Positions 54,176-63,084 of a DNA stretch of 64,000 bases are shown piece by piece. The DNA comes from Oceanospirillum maris DSM 6286 (GTDB lineage Bacteria; Pseudomonadota; Gammaproteobacteria; Pseudomonadales; Halomonadaceae). The notes beneath the pieces were generated by a model. That model saw only the letters and a program-made list of their open reading frames with translations, searched no databases and was not told the origin of the DNA. The position numbers and the translations under genes were made by a program. Where the stretch lies: assembly GCF_000422865.1 (NCBI RefSeq), contig NZ_AUGW01000013.1, positions 1 to 64,000 of the forward strand. Direction: 5' to 3'. Position 1 is the stretch's first letter. Each line of letters begins with the position of its first letter.

Positions 54176-54205
54176 AAAAAGCGGACCTATGGGCCGCTTT
54201 TTGTC
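54176..54205 (+). terminator. Intra-operon terminator after the binding-protein gene
   Basis: AAAAGCGG/CCGCTTTT stem plus T run, 14 nt after the binding-protein stop and 90 nt before the permease start. Confidence 0.82.
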
Positions 54206-54291
54206 GTTTTGGCTTTAACTGTTACCGCTTGTTTGTTCGCTTTTATCACTTGCTCATTGTGAGCGATTAACTTTAAAAAAACGGAATCATC

Positions 54292-55182
54292 GTGAGTTCA
54301 ATTGCCTTTTTCGGTGCGGTGGAATCGGGTCTGTTATTCGGCCTGGTTGCCTTTGGCGTCTTTATCGCCTTTCGTGTTCTAGATTTTCCAGATCTGACGG
54401 TTGATGGCAGCTTTCCATTAGGGGCTGCGGTTGCTGCAACCTTGATTGTAACGGGATGGAACCCTTGGCTGGCAACGGCGATGGCAATGGTTGCGGGGTG
54501 TATGGCCGGTGTGGTGACCGCTTGGCTTAATGTGCGCTTGCAGATTTTGAATCTATTAGCCTCAATTTTAACGATGATTGCTCTTTACTCCATTAATTTA
54601 CGCATTATGGGAAAACCTAATGTGGCGTTACTGGGGGATGAAACGGTTTTTACGCCCTTTGAAAACTGGGATATTCCTTTCTATCTGATCAACCCGATTA
54701 TCCTAACGGGCTTTGTTTTAGTCGTATTTTTCCTGTTGGTGCGTTTTATGACCTCGGAAATCGGCCTTGCCATGCGAGCAACTGGTGTTAATGACAAAAT
54801 GGCGCGGGCTAACGGTGTGCATACTGGCCGGTTGACCATTTTAGGTGTTGCGGTCGCTAACGGCTTAGTTGGACTTGCCGGTGCGCTTTTTGCTCAAAGC
54901 CAAGGTACTGCCGATGTCACCATGGGGGTGGGTACCATTGTGATTGGTTTAGCTGCGGTTATCGGTGGCGAGGCGATTCTATCCACCCGTACCATTGCTC
55001 GCTGGATTTTTGCTTGTCTAATTGGTGCGGTGCTCTATCGCCTAGCGATTGCGGTTGCTTTGAATGCCGACTGGATCGGTTTAAAAGCACAAGATCTTAA
55101 TTTAATTACGGCTGTGCTGGTTACCCTTGCCATTGTAATGCCCCGTATGAAGCTGCTTAAACGTAGAGGAGGTCAGGCATGA
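54292..55182 (+). CDS. ABC transporter permease
   Basis: A 296-aa integral membrane protein with about eight helices (SIAFFGAVESGLLFGLVAFG; LLASILTMIALYSINLRIM; PIILTGFVLVVFFLLVRFM). It shows the branched-chain-amino-acid-permease-like motif IGLAMRATGVNDKMARANGV, the site that contacts the ATPase. It starts at GTG behind ACGGAA. Its end overlaps the ATPase start by 4 nt. Confidence 0.92.
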   Translation: MSSIAFFGAVESGLLFGLVAFGVFIAFRVLDFPDLTVDGSFPLGAAVAATLIVTGWNPWLATAMAMVAGCMAGVVTAWLNVRLQILNLLASILTMIALYSINLRIMGKPNVALLGDETVFTPFENWDIPFYLINPIILTGFVLVVFFLLVRFMTSEIGLAMRATGVNDKMARANGVHTGRLTILGVAVANGLVGLAGALFAQSQGTADVTMGVGTIVIGLAAVIGGEAILSTRTIARWIFACLIGAVLYRLAIAVALNADWIGLKAQDLNLITAVLVTLAIVMPRMKLLKRRGGQA

Positions 55183-55973
55183 TTCAAGTTGATAATCTTG
55201 AAGTTACCTTTGGCGCGGATACACCGCTGGAAAACCGTGCTTTAAGAGGATTGAGCCTTACTATCCCAGAAGGTCAGTTTGTTACCGTGATTGGCAGTAA
55301 TGGTGCAGGTAAATCGACCTTTCTTAACGCATTAGCCGGTGAAGTTTTAGCGGATAACGGTAAGATTCTGATCGACGATCAAGATGTCACTCGCTGGCCT
55401 ACCAACAAGCGAGCGGGTTTAGTGGCGCGGGTGTTCCAAGATCCTTTGGCAGGCACCTGTGAGGCGTTGACGATTGAAGAAAATATGGCGCTGGCGCTAA
55501 AACGGGGCCATGGTCGAGGCTTAAGCCGCTCGATTCGTCATGAGTATCAGAAAAAATTTCAAGAGAAGCTCGCCCGCTTAGGCTTGGGTCTTGAAAAGCG
55601 TTTAGGCGACCGTATGGGCTTACTCTCCGGCGGCCAGCGACAGGCTGTTAGCCTGTTAATGGCAACCTTGCAGCCGATGAAGATTCTCCTATTAGATGAG
55701 CATACCGCAGCGCTTGATCCGAAAACTGCGGCTTTTGTGCTGGAGCTGACGAAAAATATTATCGAAGAGCAAAACCTAACAGCATTAATGGTGACGCACT
55801 CAATGCGCCAGGCGTTAGATGTTGGTGAACGTACTCTTATGCTGCATGAAGGTAATATTGCGTTTGATGTGGAAGGCCAGGATCGGGAAGGGCTTGATGT
55901 TCCTGATCTGCTAGCGCTATTTTCTAAAACAAAGGGTGAAGAACTCAGCGATGATAGCCTGTTGCTTGGCTGA
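55179..55973 (+). CDS. ABC transporter ATP-binding protein
   Basis: A 264-aa ATPase with Walker A GSNGAGKST, Q-loop RVFQDP, signature LLSGGQRQAV, Walker B ILLLDEHTAALDP and H-loop VTHSMRQAL. It energises the adjacent permease. Translation is coupled to the permease by an ATGA overlap. Confidence 0.95.
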   Translation: MIQVDNLEVTFGADTPLENRALRGLSLTIPEGQFVTVIGSNGAGKSTFLNALAGEVLADNGKILIDDQDVTRWPTNKRAGLVARVFQDPLAGTCEALTIEENMALALKRGHGRGLSRSIRHEYQKKFQEKLARLGLGLEKRLGDRMGLLSGGQRQAVSLLMATLQPMKILLLDEHTAALDPKTAAFVLELTKNIIEEQNLTALMVTHSMRQALDVGERTLMLHEGNIAFDVEGQDREGLDVPDLLALFSKTKGEELSDDSLLLG

Positions 55974-56080
55974 GAATAGCTAGGTTGGGGAACGATTTGT
56001 TACACAGCATCACAGACGCTTAAATTAATCTATGCGATAATTCTTGCCAATTAAAAGGACTATTCTTAGAGGGTTCTGAT

Positions 56081-56617
56081 TTGTTAAGGGTTATCCTTTT
56101 TGCTGTTGCATTGATGTTCGTGCCAAAGGGAGTTTTTGCCGCTACAGCTCACGGTTATCTTGGGGTTTTTGGCGGTGCGTTATTAATGGACGGTATGGAA
56201 GCCGAAAGAGCAAGGCCTTTAATTTACACATTAGGCTATCGGGTAAGCTCATTATGGGCCTTTCAATTTGAGTATTCCGATGCAAAGCCTTTCCGTGGCA
56301 TGGTTAAAAAGGATAGTTACAGTACGCCTTACGCTCGGGATATTGAATACACCACATCAGGTGCTTATTTAATGTTCATAAAGCCGATGGGAAGCTGGGT
56401 TGATATCAATATGAAGTATGGCTATGTTCAAGTTGACTACAGCTTTGATGAACTTAACCAGCAGGATTATTCCAAAGAGCGCTTCTCATTTTCGGGTGAA
56501 TCTTATGGCGGTGGCGTTACGTTAAAGATGACAAACTCCCTTGTTTTTACTGTCGATTATACGCAGTTCAGAACTGATACCGCTCAGTTAAGTGCTGGCG
56601 TTGAGTTTGATCTGTAG
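56081..56617 (+). CDS. Small outer-membrane beta-barrel protein
   Basis: A 178-aa protein with a signal peptide (LRVILFAVALMFVPKGVFAA) followed by alternating polar and aromatic strands typical of OmpA/OmpX-like barrels (WAFQFEYSDAKPF; WVDINMKYGYVQVDYSF; LVFTVDYTQFRTD) and ending with an aromatic or aliphatic C-terminus (AGVEFDL). The start is a TTG with GAGGG 7-8 nt before it. The function is unknown. Confidence 0.75.
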   Translation: MLRVILFAVALMFVPKGVFAATAHGYLGVFGGALLMDGMEAERARPLIYTLGYRVSSLWAFQFEYSDAKPFRGMVKKDSYSTPYARDIEYTTSGAYLMFIKPMGSWVDINMKYGYVQVDYSFDELNQQDYSKERFSFSGESYGGGVTLKMTNSLVFTVDYTQFRTDTAQLSAGVEFDL

Positions 56618-56644
56618 CCTGTATTCAGCTTATTTTTTCCTAGC

Positions 56645-58048
56645 TTATAATCCATAGCGTTCTATTTTCTTAATCAGTCCTTGTCGTGAAATACCCAATT
56701 GTTTCGCGGCTTGGGTTCGATTACCTTGGCTTTTTTCTAAAGCTTGATGGATAAGGCGAATCTCAAGGTCTTTGACCTGCTCATCCAGCGTGGCTGATGA
56801 AAGGGGAGCGTCGGATGTTGGTGATGGTTCCCTTGTTCGCCCAATATGCGGGTATAACAGCTGAATATCGTCCAGTGAGATCTGCCCTTCAGAGCAAATA
56901 GAGGCGACGCTTTCAAGGGTGTTTTTCAGTTCTCGTACATTACCCGGCCATGTTTGGGCGCGAAACCATTGCATCGCTTCAGGGCTAAGCTGTAGTTGAT
57001 TCGATGGTGGCTGTTTGGCTTGTTTATGTTGCCTGGTTTGCTTGTTTTGCAAAAGAGATAAGAAGGCTTGCAGCAGAACAGGAACATCTTCTAACCGCTC
57101 CGCAAGGGGTTGTGTCTCAATGTTGACGCCCTTGATACGATAGTACAAATCTTCTCGGAAGCTACCGTCTCTTACTTTCTCTCGCAGATCGGCGTTTGTT
57201 GCAGAAATAACCCGAACGTCAATATGCTTTTGTTCACGCCCGCCAACGGGAAAAAATGTCCCTTCCTGCAATACACGTAAGAGCTTTACCTGCATCGCTA
57301 GGGGCATTTCGCCAATTTCATCTAGAAACAGCGTGCCACCATCAGATAACGATAGTAAGCCTGCTTTGTCTTTATCGGCACCGGTAAATGCGCCTTTGCT
57401 GTAGCCGAATAATTCGCTTTCCAGAAGATCTTCTGGGATGGCGCCGCAGTGTACAGATATAAATGGTTTAGCTGATCGGTGGCTAAGATCGTGCAGCCCT
57501 CTTGAAATAACCTCTTTACCTGTTCCCGAGGGGCCAGTAACCAAAACACGAACATCGGTAGGAGCGATGCGCTCGATCAGTGCGCGTATTTTCTGCGCGC
57601 TGGTAGAATGGCCGATGTAAGATGCCGCGCCTTCTGGCTGTTTGCTGGCTTGTTTAAGCTGATTTAGTTCTCGCTCTAATGTGGTTTTGGTAATGGCCCT
57701 GCGTACGACAACCGCTAACATATCTGGGTCAATGGGTTTGGCGATAAAGTCCCAGGCACCAAGAGCTACGGCTTTTAGCGCTAAATCACGATCGGCATGG
57801 CCGGTAATAATAATCACAGGACGCCCCTCAAAATCAGCCATGGCTGCTAAGGTGGTTTGAGGGTCAAAATGTGGTGGCATAGACAGATCCAGTAGAACCA
57901 GATCCGCATCAAAAGTGGTTAGCGTATCCCGCGCTGTCTCTAAATTGCCTGCGGTTTTAACGTGATAACCCTGATTGGCTAACCAGCGGCTTGCCAGCTC
58001 ACGAAAAGCAGGTTCATCATCAACCAGTAATATTTTATGCTGTGTCAT
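56645..58048 (-). CDS. Sigma-54-dependent response regulator (NtrC family)
   Basis: A 467-aa transcription activator. The receiver domain has acidic residues in LLVDDEPAF and the phospho-acceptor Asp in VLLDLSMPP. The AAA+ domain has Walker A GPSGTGKE, the sigma-54 contact loop GAFTGA, Walker B GTLFLDEIGEMP and the R finger region. The Fis-type helix-turn-helix is NRTQAAKQLGISRQGLIKKI. Its start overlaps the kinase stop by 4 nt. Its most plausible target is the divergent oxidase operon, whose upstream region contains a -24/-12 match. Confidence 0.95.
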   Translation of the reverse strand: MTQHKILLVDDEPAFRELASRWLANQGYHVKTAGNLETARDTLTTFDADLVLLDLSMPPHFDPQTTLAAMADFEGRPVIIITGHADRDLALKAVALGAWDFIAKPIDPDMLAVVVRRAITKTTLERELNQLKQASKQPEGAASYIGHSTSAQKIRALIERIAPTDVRVLVTGPSGTGKEVISRGLHDLSHRSAKPFISVHCGAIPEDLLESELFGYSKGAFTGADKDKAGLLSLSDGGTLFLDEIGEMPLAMQVKLLRVLQEGTFFPVGGREQKHIDVRVISATNADLREKVRDGSFREDLYYRIKGVNIETQPLAERLEDVPVLLQAFLSLLQNKQTRQHKQAKQPPSNQLQLSPEAMQWFRAQTWPGNVRELKNTLESVASICSEGQISLDDIQLLYPHIGRTREPSPTSDAPLSSATLDEQVKDLEIRLIHQALEKSQGNRTQAAKQLGISRQGLIKKIERYGL

Positions 58049-59982
58049 CAGTGTTTCCCTGTGCCTTGAATCAGGCGATCAGATTGAAAAAGCGGTAGCG
58101 TAAGCTGAAACGTTACGGGCCAAGCCGTGTCGGTATGGCATTGAATCAGGCCGCCGTGAGCATCCACAATACGACGCACGATAGCCAGGCCCAATCCGGT
58201 GCCTCCGGCTCGCTTGGTGACAAAGGGCTGGAACAGTGAATCCCCCTGTAAGCTCCTGTCGATCTCTGGCCCGTTATTGTGTACCTGAATCACGACTACA
58301 GGACCTTTGATGTTTGTTTCAGTGCTTGCCTTAACCTGAGCTTCGATAAACAACTGGCCGTCAGATTGACCACGTAAAAAAGCGATGGCGTTGTCGATTA
58401 AATTGATAAAAGCTTGCTGAAGTCGTTGAGGGTCTGCTTCTAATTCGATGGCTTCATCAACATCCAGTTCATAGGAAACACCTTCCAGTTGAACCTGCGC
58501 CAGAACACTGGCAATTAAGGTTCTCAGTGGTGCTGTGCTGACCTGTAGCTCTAAGCCGCCAGAGTACACCAGCATATCGCTGACTAACCTATCTGCCCGT
58601 TGTAATTGGGTTTGAATATGCTGACGTGTTTCCGGTGGTGTATCGTAAGCGGCCATGGCGATAATATTCAGCGGGTTACGTAACTCGTGAGCCATAGCTG
58701 CTGACAGACTGCCGAGTTCAACAAGATGTTGTTCATCCAGTCGTTTTCGTTCCGCGGCAGCCAGGGCCAAAGAATGCTCCAGTAAGCCGCAACTGGTGGA
58801 AAATAAAGAACCGAAAACCTCTGCGGTTAGCCGCATTCCGGGGCTGGCATCCTCCCAGCCGAGCAGTAAGAAATGCCAGCCAGAGTGTGACTGGAAAACA
58901 CGCAAAGCCAGCTCTTGACCTTCACTGTTACTGGGGGAGGCTTCGGGGGCATCTAGTTTTATATCGACATCGCGCCTAATTTGAGAGGAAAGAGAACGTT
59001 CGCCAATGGCGATTAGCTGTTGCCAGTCTTGGGCTTCTTTTAGCTGGCTTGACCAGGCATCTAAAACCGCTTCATTTAATACTGCACCGGGGTAAATAAT
59101 TCGCGAAATAAGTCGGTTCAATGGTTGGTAAATTAATGCTGACATCACCAGCATCAGTAGTGAATAGAGCCACAGTTGCCAGCCCGGTACATCGGCTAAA
59201 GCTTGTAGGCCTACTCGTCCTGATATAACGCTGATTACCGCAATAAGGCAGAGAATCACCAGCATCATCGCAACCCAAAGCAATGCCCTGTTGGCAAAGG
59301 CGTTTACCGAAAGGATTTTATAGCGCACTACTGCGTAAACTAAGAGTAGCAAATAGGTTGGCAGGAGCAGCATAGGGTACGGAAACCAGCTGATTCCAAA
59401 GGAAGGAAAAACAAAACTGGTGGCCAGTAATAGCCCCCAGGCACCCACCCCGAACATGGCGAGAATAGAGCGTTTTTTATTGCCTGAATGGCGGCGCCAG
59501 CCAAACAACAAAACACCGTGAGCTAAGATACCTATCAATACCGTATAGGCTAGGTTCCATGAACCTGCATCGGTGAAAATAAAGACCGAGCGGGTATCTA
59601 AGGTGTTGATGGTATCTCCTGCGCCAACCCACCAACTTTGCAGTACTACGGCAACACTGATGGCATAAATCCAGGGAACCGCTTGATGCAAGTGATCCAG
59701 CATCGGCTCTTTTTCGGCATCAGAGCTGACAAAACAGATCGCAAAATGCAGGAAAAAAGTCGGCATCAGAGGGTTTGCTAAAATGATGTAAATTCCAGCC
59801 TGTTCATAGCCGTGAAATAACAGGACATGACCAAAACACCAAATCGCCATCATGATGGCAAAGCCTGCTAGTGCCTGAAGATCACCCTGCTTACGGGCAC
59901 GCCATAGCAACCAAGTTGCTACTAAACATCCGCATACGCTGGACACCAACATGGCTATTTCGAATATCAATGAGAGCGCCAA
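58048..59982 (-). CDS. Membrane sensor histidine kinase
   Basis: A 644-aa kinase. Its N-terminal half has about ten membrane helices (WLLWRARKQGDLQALAGFAI and following). Then come a cytoplasmic linker, a HisKA domain with H-box MAHELRNPLN and a HATPase domain (QQAFINLIDNAIAFL; GTGLGLAIVRRIVDAHGG). It is the partner of the overlapping regulator gene. The start is uncertain: a TTG at 59982 preceded by AAGGG was chosen; another TTG at 60045 would add 21 polar residues. The ligand is unknown; the context suggests a respiratory cue. Confidence 0.9.
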   Translation of the reverse strand: MALSLIFEIAMLVSSVCGCLVATWLLWRARKQGDLQALAGFAIMMAIWCFGHVLLFHGYEQAGIYIILANPLMPTFFLHFAICFVSSDAEKEPMLDHLHQAVPWIYAISVAVVLQSWWVGAGDTINTLDTRSVFIFTDAGSWNLAYTVLIGILAHGVLLFGWRRHSGNKKRSILAMFGVGAWGLLLATSFVFPSFGISWFPYPMLLLPTYLLLLVYAVVRYKILSVNAFANRALLWVAMMLVILCLIAVISVISGRVGLQALADVPGWQLWLYSLLMLVMSALIYQPLNRLISRIIYPGAVLNEAVLDAWSSQLKEAQDWQQLIAIGERSLSSQIRRDVDIKLDAPEASPSNSEGQELALRVFQSHSGWHFLLLGWEDASPGMRLTAEVFGSLFSTSCGLLEHSLALAAAERKRLDEQHLVELGSLSAAMAHELRNPLNIIAMAAYDTPPETRQHIQTQLQRADRLVSDMLVYSGGLELQVSTAPLRTLIASVLAQVQLEGVSYELDVDEAIELEADPQRLQQAFINLIDNAIAFLRGQSDGQLFIEAQVKASTETNIKGPVVVIQVHNNGPEIDRSLQGDSLFQPFVTKRAGGTGLGLAIVRRIVDAHGGLIQCHTDTAWPVTFQLTLPLFQSDRLIQGTGKH

Positions 59983-60094
59983 ACTGTAACCCTTGTTTAC
60001 ACTTGAAGATGAAGAAAGCGTAAACTTATTTGACAGTTGGTGCAAAATTTAAATTTTTCCCTTTTAAATCAGTAAGATAAAAATATAGGAAACT

Positions 60095-60110
60095 TGGCCT
60101 AACGATTGCT
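60095..60110 (+). promoter_or_regulatory. Sigma-54 (-24/-12) promoter match upstream of the oxidase operon
   Basis: The sequence TGGCCTAACGATTGCT fits the sigma-54 consensus TGGCAC-N5-TTGCW with exact spacing and intact GG and GC dinucleotides; two less critical positions differ. It lies about 76 bp before the 38-aa leader gene and is divergent from a sigma-54-dependent regulator gene. Confidence 0.65.
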
Positions 60111-60170
60111 CTTAGATATATAAGTTTTTTGATTTAACTCAAGTTTTTATCTATTAGTGGAGCATGTATT

Positions 60171-60287
60171 ATGAATACTGGTTTTTTTATGACTGAAGTC
60201 ATCGCGCTTTTTGGCATTGTGGGTTTTGCGCTTCTTCCTCTGACGATTCAACAAGTCCGTGTTATGACGATAAATAAAGCGTCTTAA
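60171..60287 (+). CDS. Small single-helix membrane protein preceding the bd oxidase genes, 38 aa
   Basis: The frame begins MNTGFFMTEVIALFGIVGFA and ends QQVRVMTINKAS, with one hydrophobic helix and a positively charged C-terminal side. GGAG lies 9 nt before the ATG and 39 nt separate it from cydA. Small helices such as CydX accompany bd oxidases, usually after cydB. A small helix before cydA is less usual, and I do not recognise the family. A role as oxidase accessory is inferred from position. Confidence 0.6.
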   Translation: MNTGFFMTEVIALFGIVGFALLPLTIQQVRVMTINKAS

Positions 60288-60326
60288 TCTTTTCGATTTT
60301 TCACTACTTTTCTTATTGGAATGACT

Positions 60327-61748
60327 ATGGAACTCGATGTCGCCCTTTTATCCCGGCTTCAGTTTGCCTTTACGGTAAGCTTCCACATTATCTTTCCCAG
60401 TATCACCATTGGTTTGGCGACCTTGATCGCTATCTGGGAAGGGCTATGGCTTAAAACCCATAATCCCTATTATCTTCAGTTGGCCAAATTTTGGATCAAG
60501 CCCTTCGCGATCACTTTTGGTATGGGGGTCGTGTCCGGCATTGTCTTGTCGTATGAGTTTGGTACTAACTTCTCCAAATTTTCTGAAATTACGGGGGCAG
60601 TATTAGGTCCACTCATGGCCTATGAGGTGTTAACGGCTTTCTTTATGGAAGCGGGTTTTCTTGGTGTTATGTTATTTGGCTGGCAGCGAGTCGGCCGTAA
60701 ACTGCACTTTTTCTCTACGATGGTTGTCATGGTGGGTACTTGGTTTTCAGCCTTCTGGATTATTGCTGCAAACTCTTGGATGCAAACACCGGCTGGTTAC
60801 AAAATTATCGAAGGTAAATTTGAAGTCGAAAGCTGGATGGCGGTGATCTTTAACCCCTCTATGCCTTACCGATTGACTCACATGGTGATGGCGTCTTTGA
60901 TTACGGCTACTTTTGTTGTGGCGGGTGTTAGTGCTTATTATCTGTTGAAAAAGAAGAATATTCCTTTAGCCAAAAAAGGCCTGTCCATGTGTATGTGGTT
61001 CGCCTTGGTTTTAACACCATTACAGGCATGGATCGGTGATTTGCATGGTTTGACGGTGAAAGAGTATCAGCCGACGAAACTTGCTGCGATGGAAGGTATT
61101 TGGCCCGCTCAAGAAGAGAATGTGCCTTTGCTACTCTTCGCCCTGCCAAATATGGAAACCGAATCGAACGATTATGAAGTGGGTATTCCTGGGCTTGGCA
61201 GCCTTATTCTGACCCATTCCTGGGATGGTGCCGTAGAGGGACTGAAAGCTGTTCCACCGGAAGACCGGCCCAATGTGCCCCTCGTCTTTTGGTCATTCCG
61301 TGTCATGGTCGGTATTGGTGTTGGCATGATTGGTATCGCGCTGTTAGCTCTGTTGCTACGCCGAAAAGATCGTCTGTTTGAGAACAAACCCTTCCTGGCC
61401 CTAGTTACTCTATTTACGCCCACCGGTGTTATTGCGGTATTAGCGGGGTGGTATGTTGTTGAAGTGGGTCGTCAGCCCTGGATCGTTTATAACCTTGTGC
61501 GCACCGCTGACATCGTATCGCCGCTACCGGCGGAGCGAGTGCTTTTTACCTTTATTATGTTTGTCATTATCTACACCTTACTGCTGGGGGTTTACCTCTA
61601 CTTTATGCGCAAGCTGATTAAGAAAGGGCCGCCGAGCATGGATGAGTTAGAACGACAAATGATTGGTATGAACGCGCCGGGGTATGCCCTTGCTTGGGTG
61701 AAAAATTTAAACAGCGATCAATCTAGTCATCAACAAGGAGATAAATAA
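60327..61748 (+). CDS. cydA: Cytochrome bd-type quinol oxidase subunit I (CIO-like)
   Basis: Heme-bearing subunit of a bd-type terminal oxidase. The 473-aa membrane protein has the N-terminal SRLQFAFTVSFHIIFPSITI with a heme-ligand histidine, GVVSGIVLSYEFGTNFSKF, MEAGFLGVMLFGW, YRLTHMVMASLI and WIGDLHGL. It is shorter than E. coli CydA, consistent with a short Q-loop and the cyanide-insensitive (CioA) branch; that is inferred. The ATG at 60327 is preferred because the one at 60321 touches the GGA. The stop overlaps cydB by 1 nt (TAATG). Confidence 0.95.
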   Translation: MELDVALLSRLQFAFTVSFHIIFPSITIGLATLIAIWEGLWLKTHNPYYLQLAKFWIKPFAITFGMGVVSGIVLSYEFGTNFSKFSEITGAVLGPLMAYEVLTAFFMEAGFLGVMLFGWQRVGRKLHFFSTMVVMVGTWFSAFWIIAANSWMQTPAGYKIIEGKFEVESWMAVIFNPSMPYRLTHMVMASLITATFVVAGVSAYYLLKKKNIPLAKKGLSMCMWFALVLTPLQAWIGDLHGLTVKEYQPTKLAAMEGIWPAQEENVPLLLFALPNMETESNDYEVGIPGLGSLILTHSWDGAVEGLKAVPPEDRPNVPLVFWSFRVMVGIGVGMIGIALLALLLRRKDRLFENKPFLALVTLFTPTGVIAVLAGWYVVEVGRQPWIVYNLVRTADIVSPLPAERVLFTFIMFVIIYTLLLGVYLYFMRKLIKKGPPSMDELERQMIGMNAPGYALAWVKNLNSDQSSHQQGDK

Positions 61749-62809
61749 TGGATCTGGCTCTGTTCTATTTTCTTCTGTTAGGTTTTGCCATCTTTATGTA
61801 CGTATTACTCGATGGCTTCGATCTGGGCATTGGCATACTTTATCCGTGGTTTGATGAGGTCGGTGAGCGTGACCATTTAATGCGCTCTATCTCTCATGTT
61901 TGGGATGGTAATGAAACATGGCTTGTATTTGGCGGTGTGACTCTGTTCGCCGCATTCCCTGTGGCCTATGCGGAAATTACATCAACTTTTTATCTGCCCA
62001 TTATGCTGATGCTGTTCGCCCTTATTTTTCGCGGGGTGGCGTTTGAGTATCGCTTTAAGTCGGATACCTCTCGGCCCTATTGGGATTTAGCCTTTAGCGC
62101 AGGCTCTGCCATTGCCGCTTTTTGTCAGGGCATGCTGCTTGGCTCTTTGGTTCAAGGGGTTCCGGCGGGTGTGAATAGTATGTCTAGCTTGCATTGGCTG
62201 ACACCGTTTTCTGTTTTGACCGGCTTTTCGGTTATGGCGGGTTACGCCTTATTGGCGGCTTGTTATCTCTATATGAAAAGCCGTGGCAGTATTCAGAAAC
62301 ATGCCGCTAAGTTAGGTAAGCGCCTGTTAGTCATAACGCTACTGGCGATGGTTGCGGTTAGCCTATGGACGGTGGTGAGTCAGGTAGAAATTCGTGAGCG
62401 TTGGTTTTCTGGCTACAACTTTTTATGGTTGTCATTCCTGCCAATTTTGACCTGTATTGCTGCCGCTTTTGCGTGGAAATATCTGCATGCTGGCCGTGAT
62501 GCTGGGATCTGTACTTCTAATAATGTAGAGGCTCTCGACGTACAGGAATTGGATCGTAGCCGTTACGAAAGCCGCCCATTTTGGGCTGTTGCTTTAATCT
62601 TTTTACTGGGTTTTGCTGGACTGGTCGTGGGGCTTTTCCCTTACCTGCTACCAAGACAGTTGACCTTTATGGAAGCGGCATCACCTGATAGTAGTTTGCT
62701 TTTCTTATTACCCGGTGTCTGTATTTTTGTACCGCTGATTTGCGCTTATACCTTCTGGGGCTATCGCGTATTTGCGGGGAAAGTGGAAGATTATCAGGAG
62801 GGGTATTAA
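61748..62809 (+). CDS. cydB: Cytochrome bd-type quinol oxidase subunit II
   Basis: A 353-aa membrane subunit without heme. Family features are FAIFMYVLLDGFDLGIGILYPW, the WDGNETWLVFGGVTLFAAFP segment, FRGVAFEYRFK and FLPGVCIFVPLICAYTFWGY-like C-terminal helices. It is coupled to cydA and to the next small gene by TAATG overlaps at both ends. Confidence 0.95.
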   Translation: MDLALFYFLLLGFAIFMYVLLDGFDLGIGILYPWFDEVGERDHLMRSISHVWDGNETWLVFGGVTLFAAFPVAYAEITSTFYLPIMLMLFALIFRGVAFEYRFKSDTSRPYWDLAFSAGSAIAAFCQGMLLGSLVQGVPAGVNSMSSLHWLTPFSVLTGFSVMAGYALLAACYLYMKSRGSIQKHAAKLGKRLLVITLLAMVAVSLWTVVSQVEIRERWFSGYNFLWLSFLPILTCIAAAFAWKYLHAGRDAGICTSNNVEALDVQELDRSRYESRPFWAVALIFLLGFAGLVVGLFPYLLPRQLTFMEAASPDSSLLFLLPGVCIFVPLICAYTFWGYRVFAGKVEDYQEGY

Positions 62810-62946
62810 TGCTATTGAAAGGTCTTAAAGCCAAAATGGCTAAGCTCAAATCATGGCAATGGTTTCTCCTGCTTTACCTTGGAGGCTTTGCCGCCGTGCT
62901 TTCCGCATCCTACGGTATTAAACTATTGATGACAGGCTTGCCTTAA
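62809..62946 (+). CDS. Small oxidase-associated membrane protein (DUF2474/CydX-like), 45 aa
   Basis: The product MLLKGLKAKMAKLKSWQWFL... has a basic N-terminus and a single hydrophobic helix (FLLLYLGGFAAVLSASYGI). It resembles DUF2474 proteins that follow cioAB genes. It is translationally coupled to cydB by TAATG. A later ATG (MAKLKSW) would give a shorter form. It probably stabilises the oxidase, by analogy to CydX. Confidence 0.78.
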   Translation: MLLKGLKAKMAKLKSWQWFLLLYLGGFAAVLSASYGIKLLMTGLP

Positions 62947-63014
62947 CCTCGTTTCGAACCGGCCAGTTTTTAAGTATGACTGTTTTCGGAATAGGGTAAT
63001 TCTTTGAATAGTGA

Positions 63015-63052
63015 ATAAAACAGCCCTCAAAGCTGGATGCCAGCTTTGGGGG
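63015..63052 (-). terminator. Terminator of radA
   Basis: A 13-bp stem (CCCTCAAAGCTGG with CCAGCTTTGGGGG, one wobble) and a 3-nt loop, followed on the minus strand by TTTT after a short gap. Confidence 0.7.
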
Positions 63053-63084
63053 TTAGGAATATCTTACGGGTCATGACGAACCAA

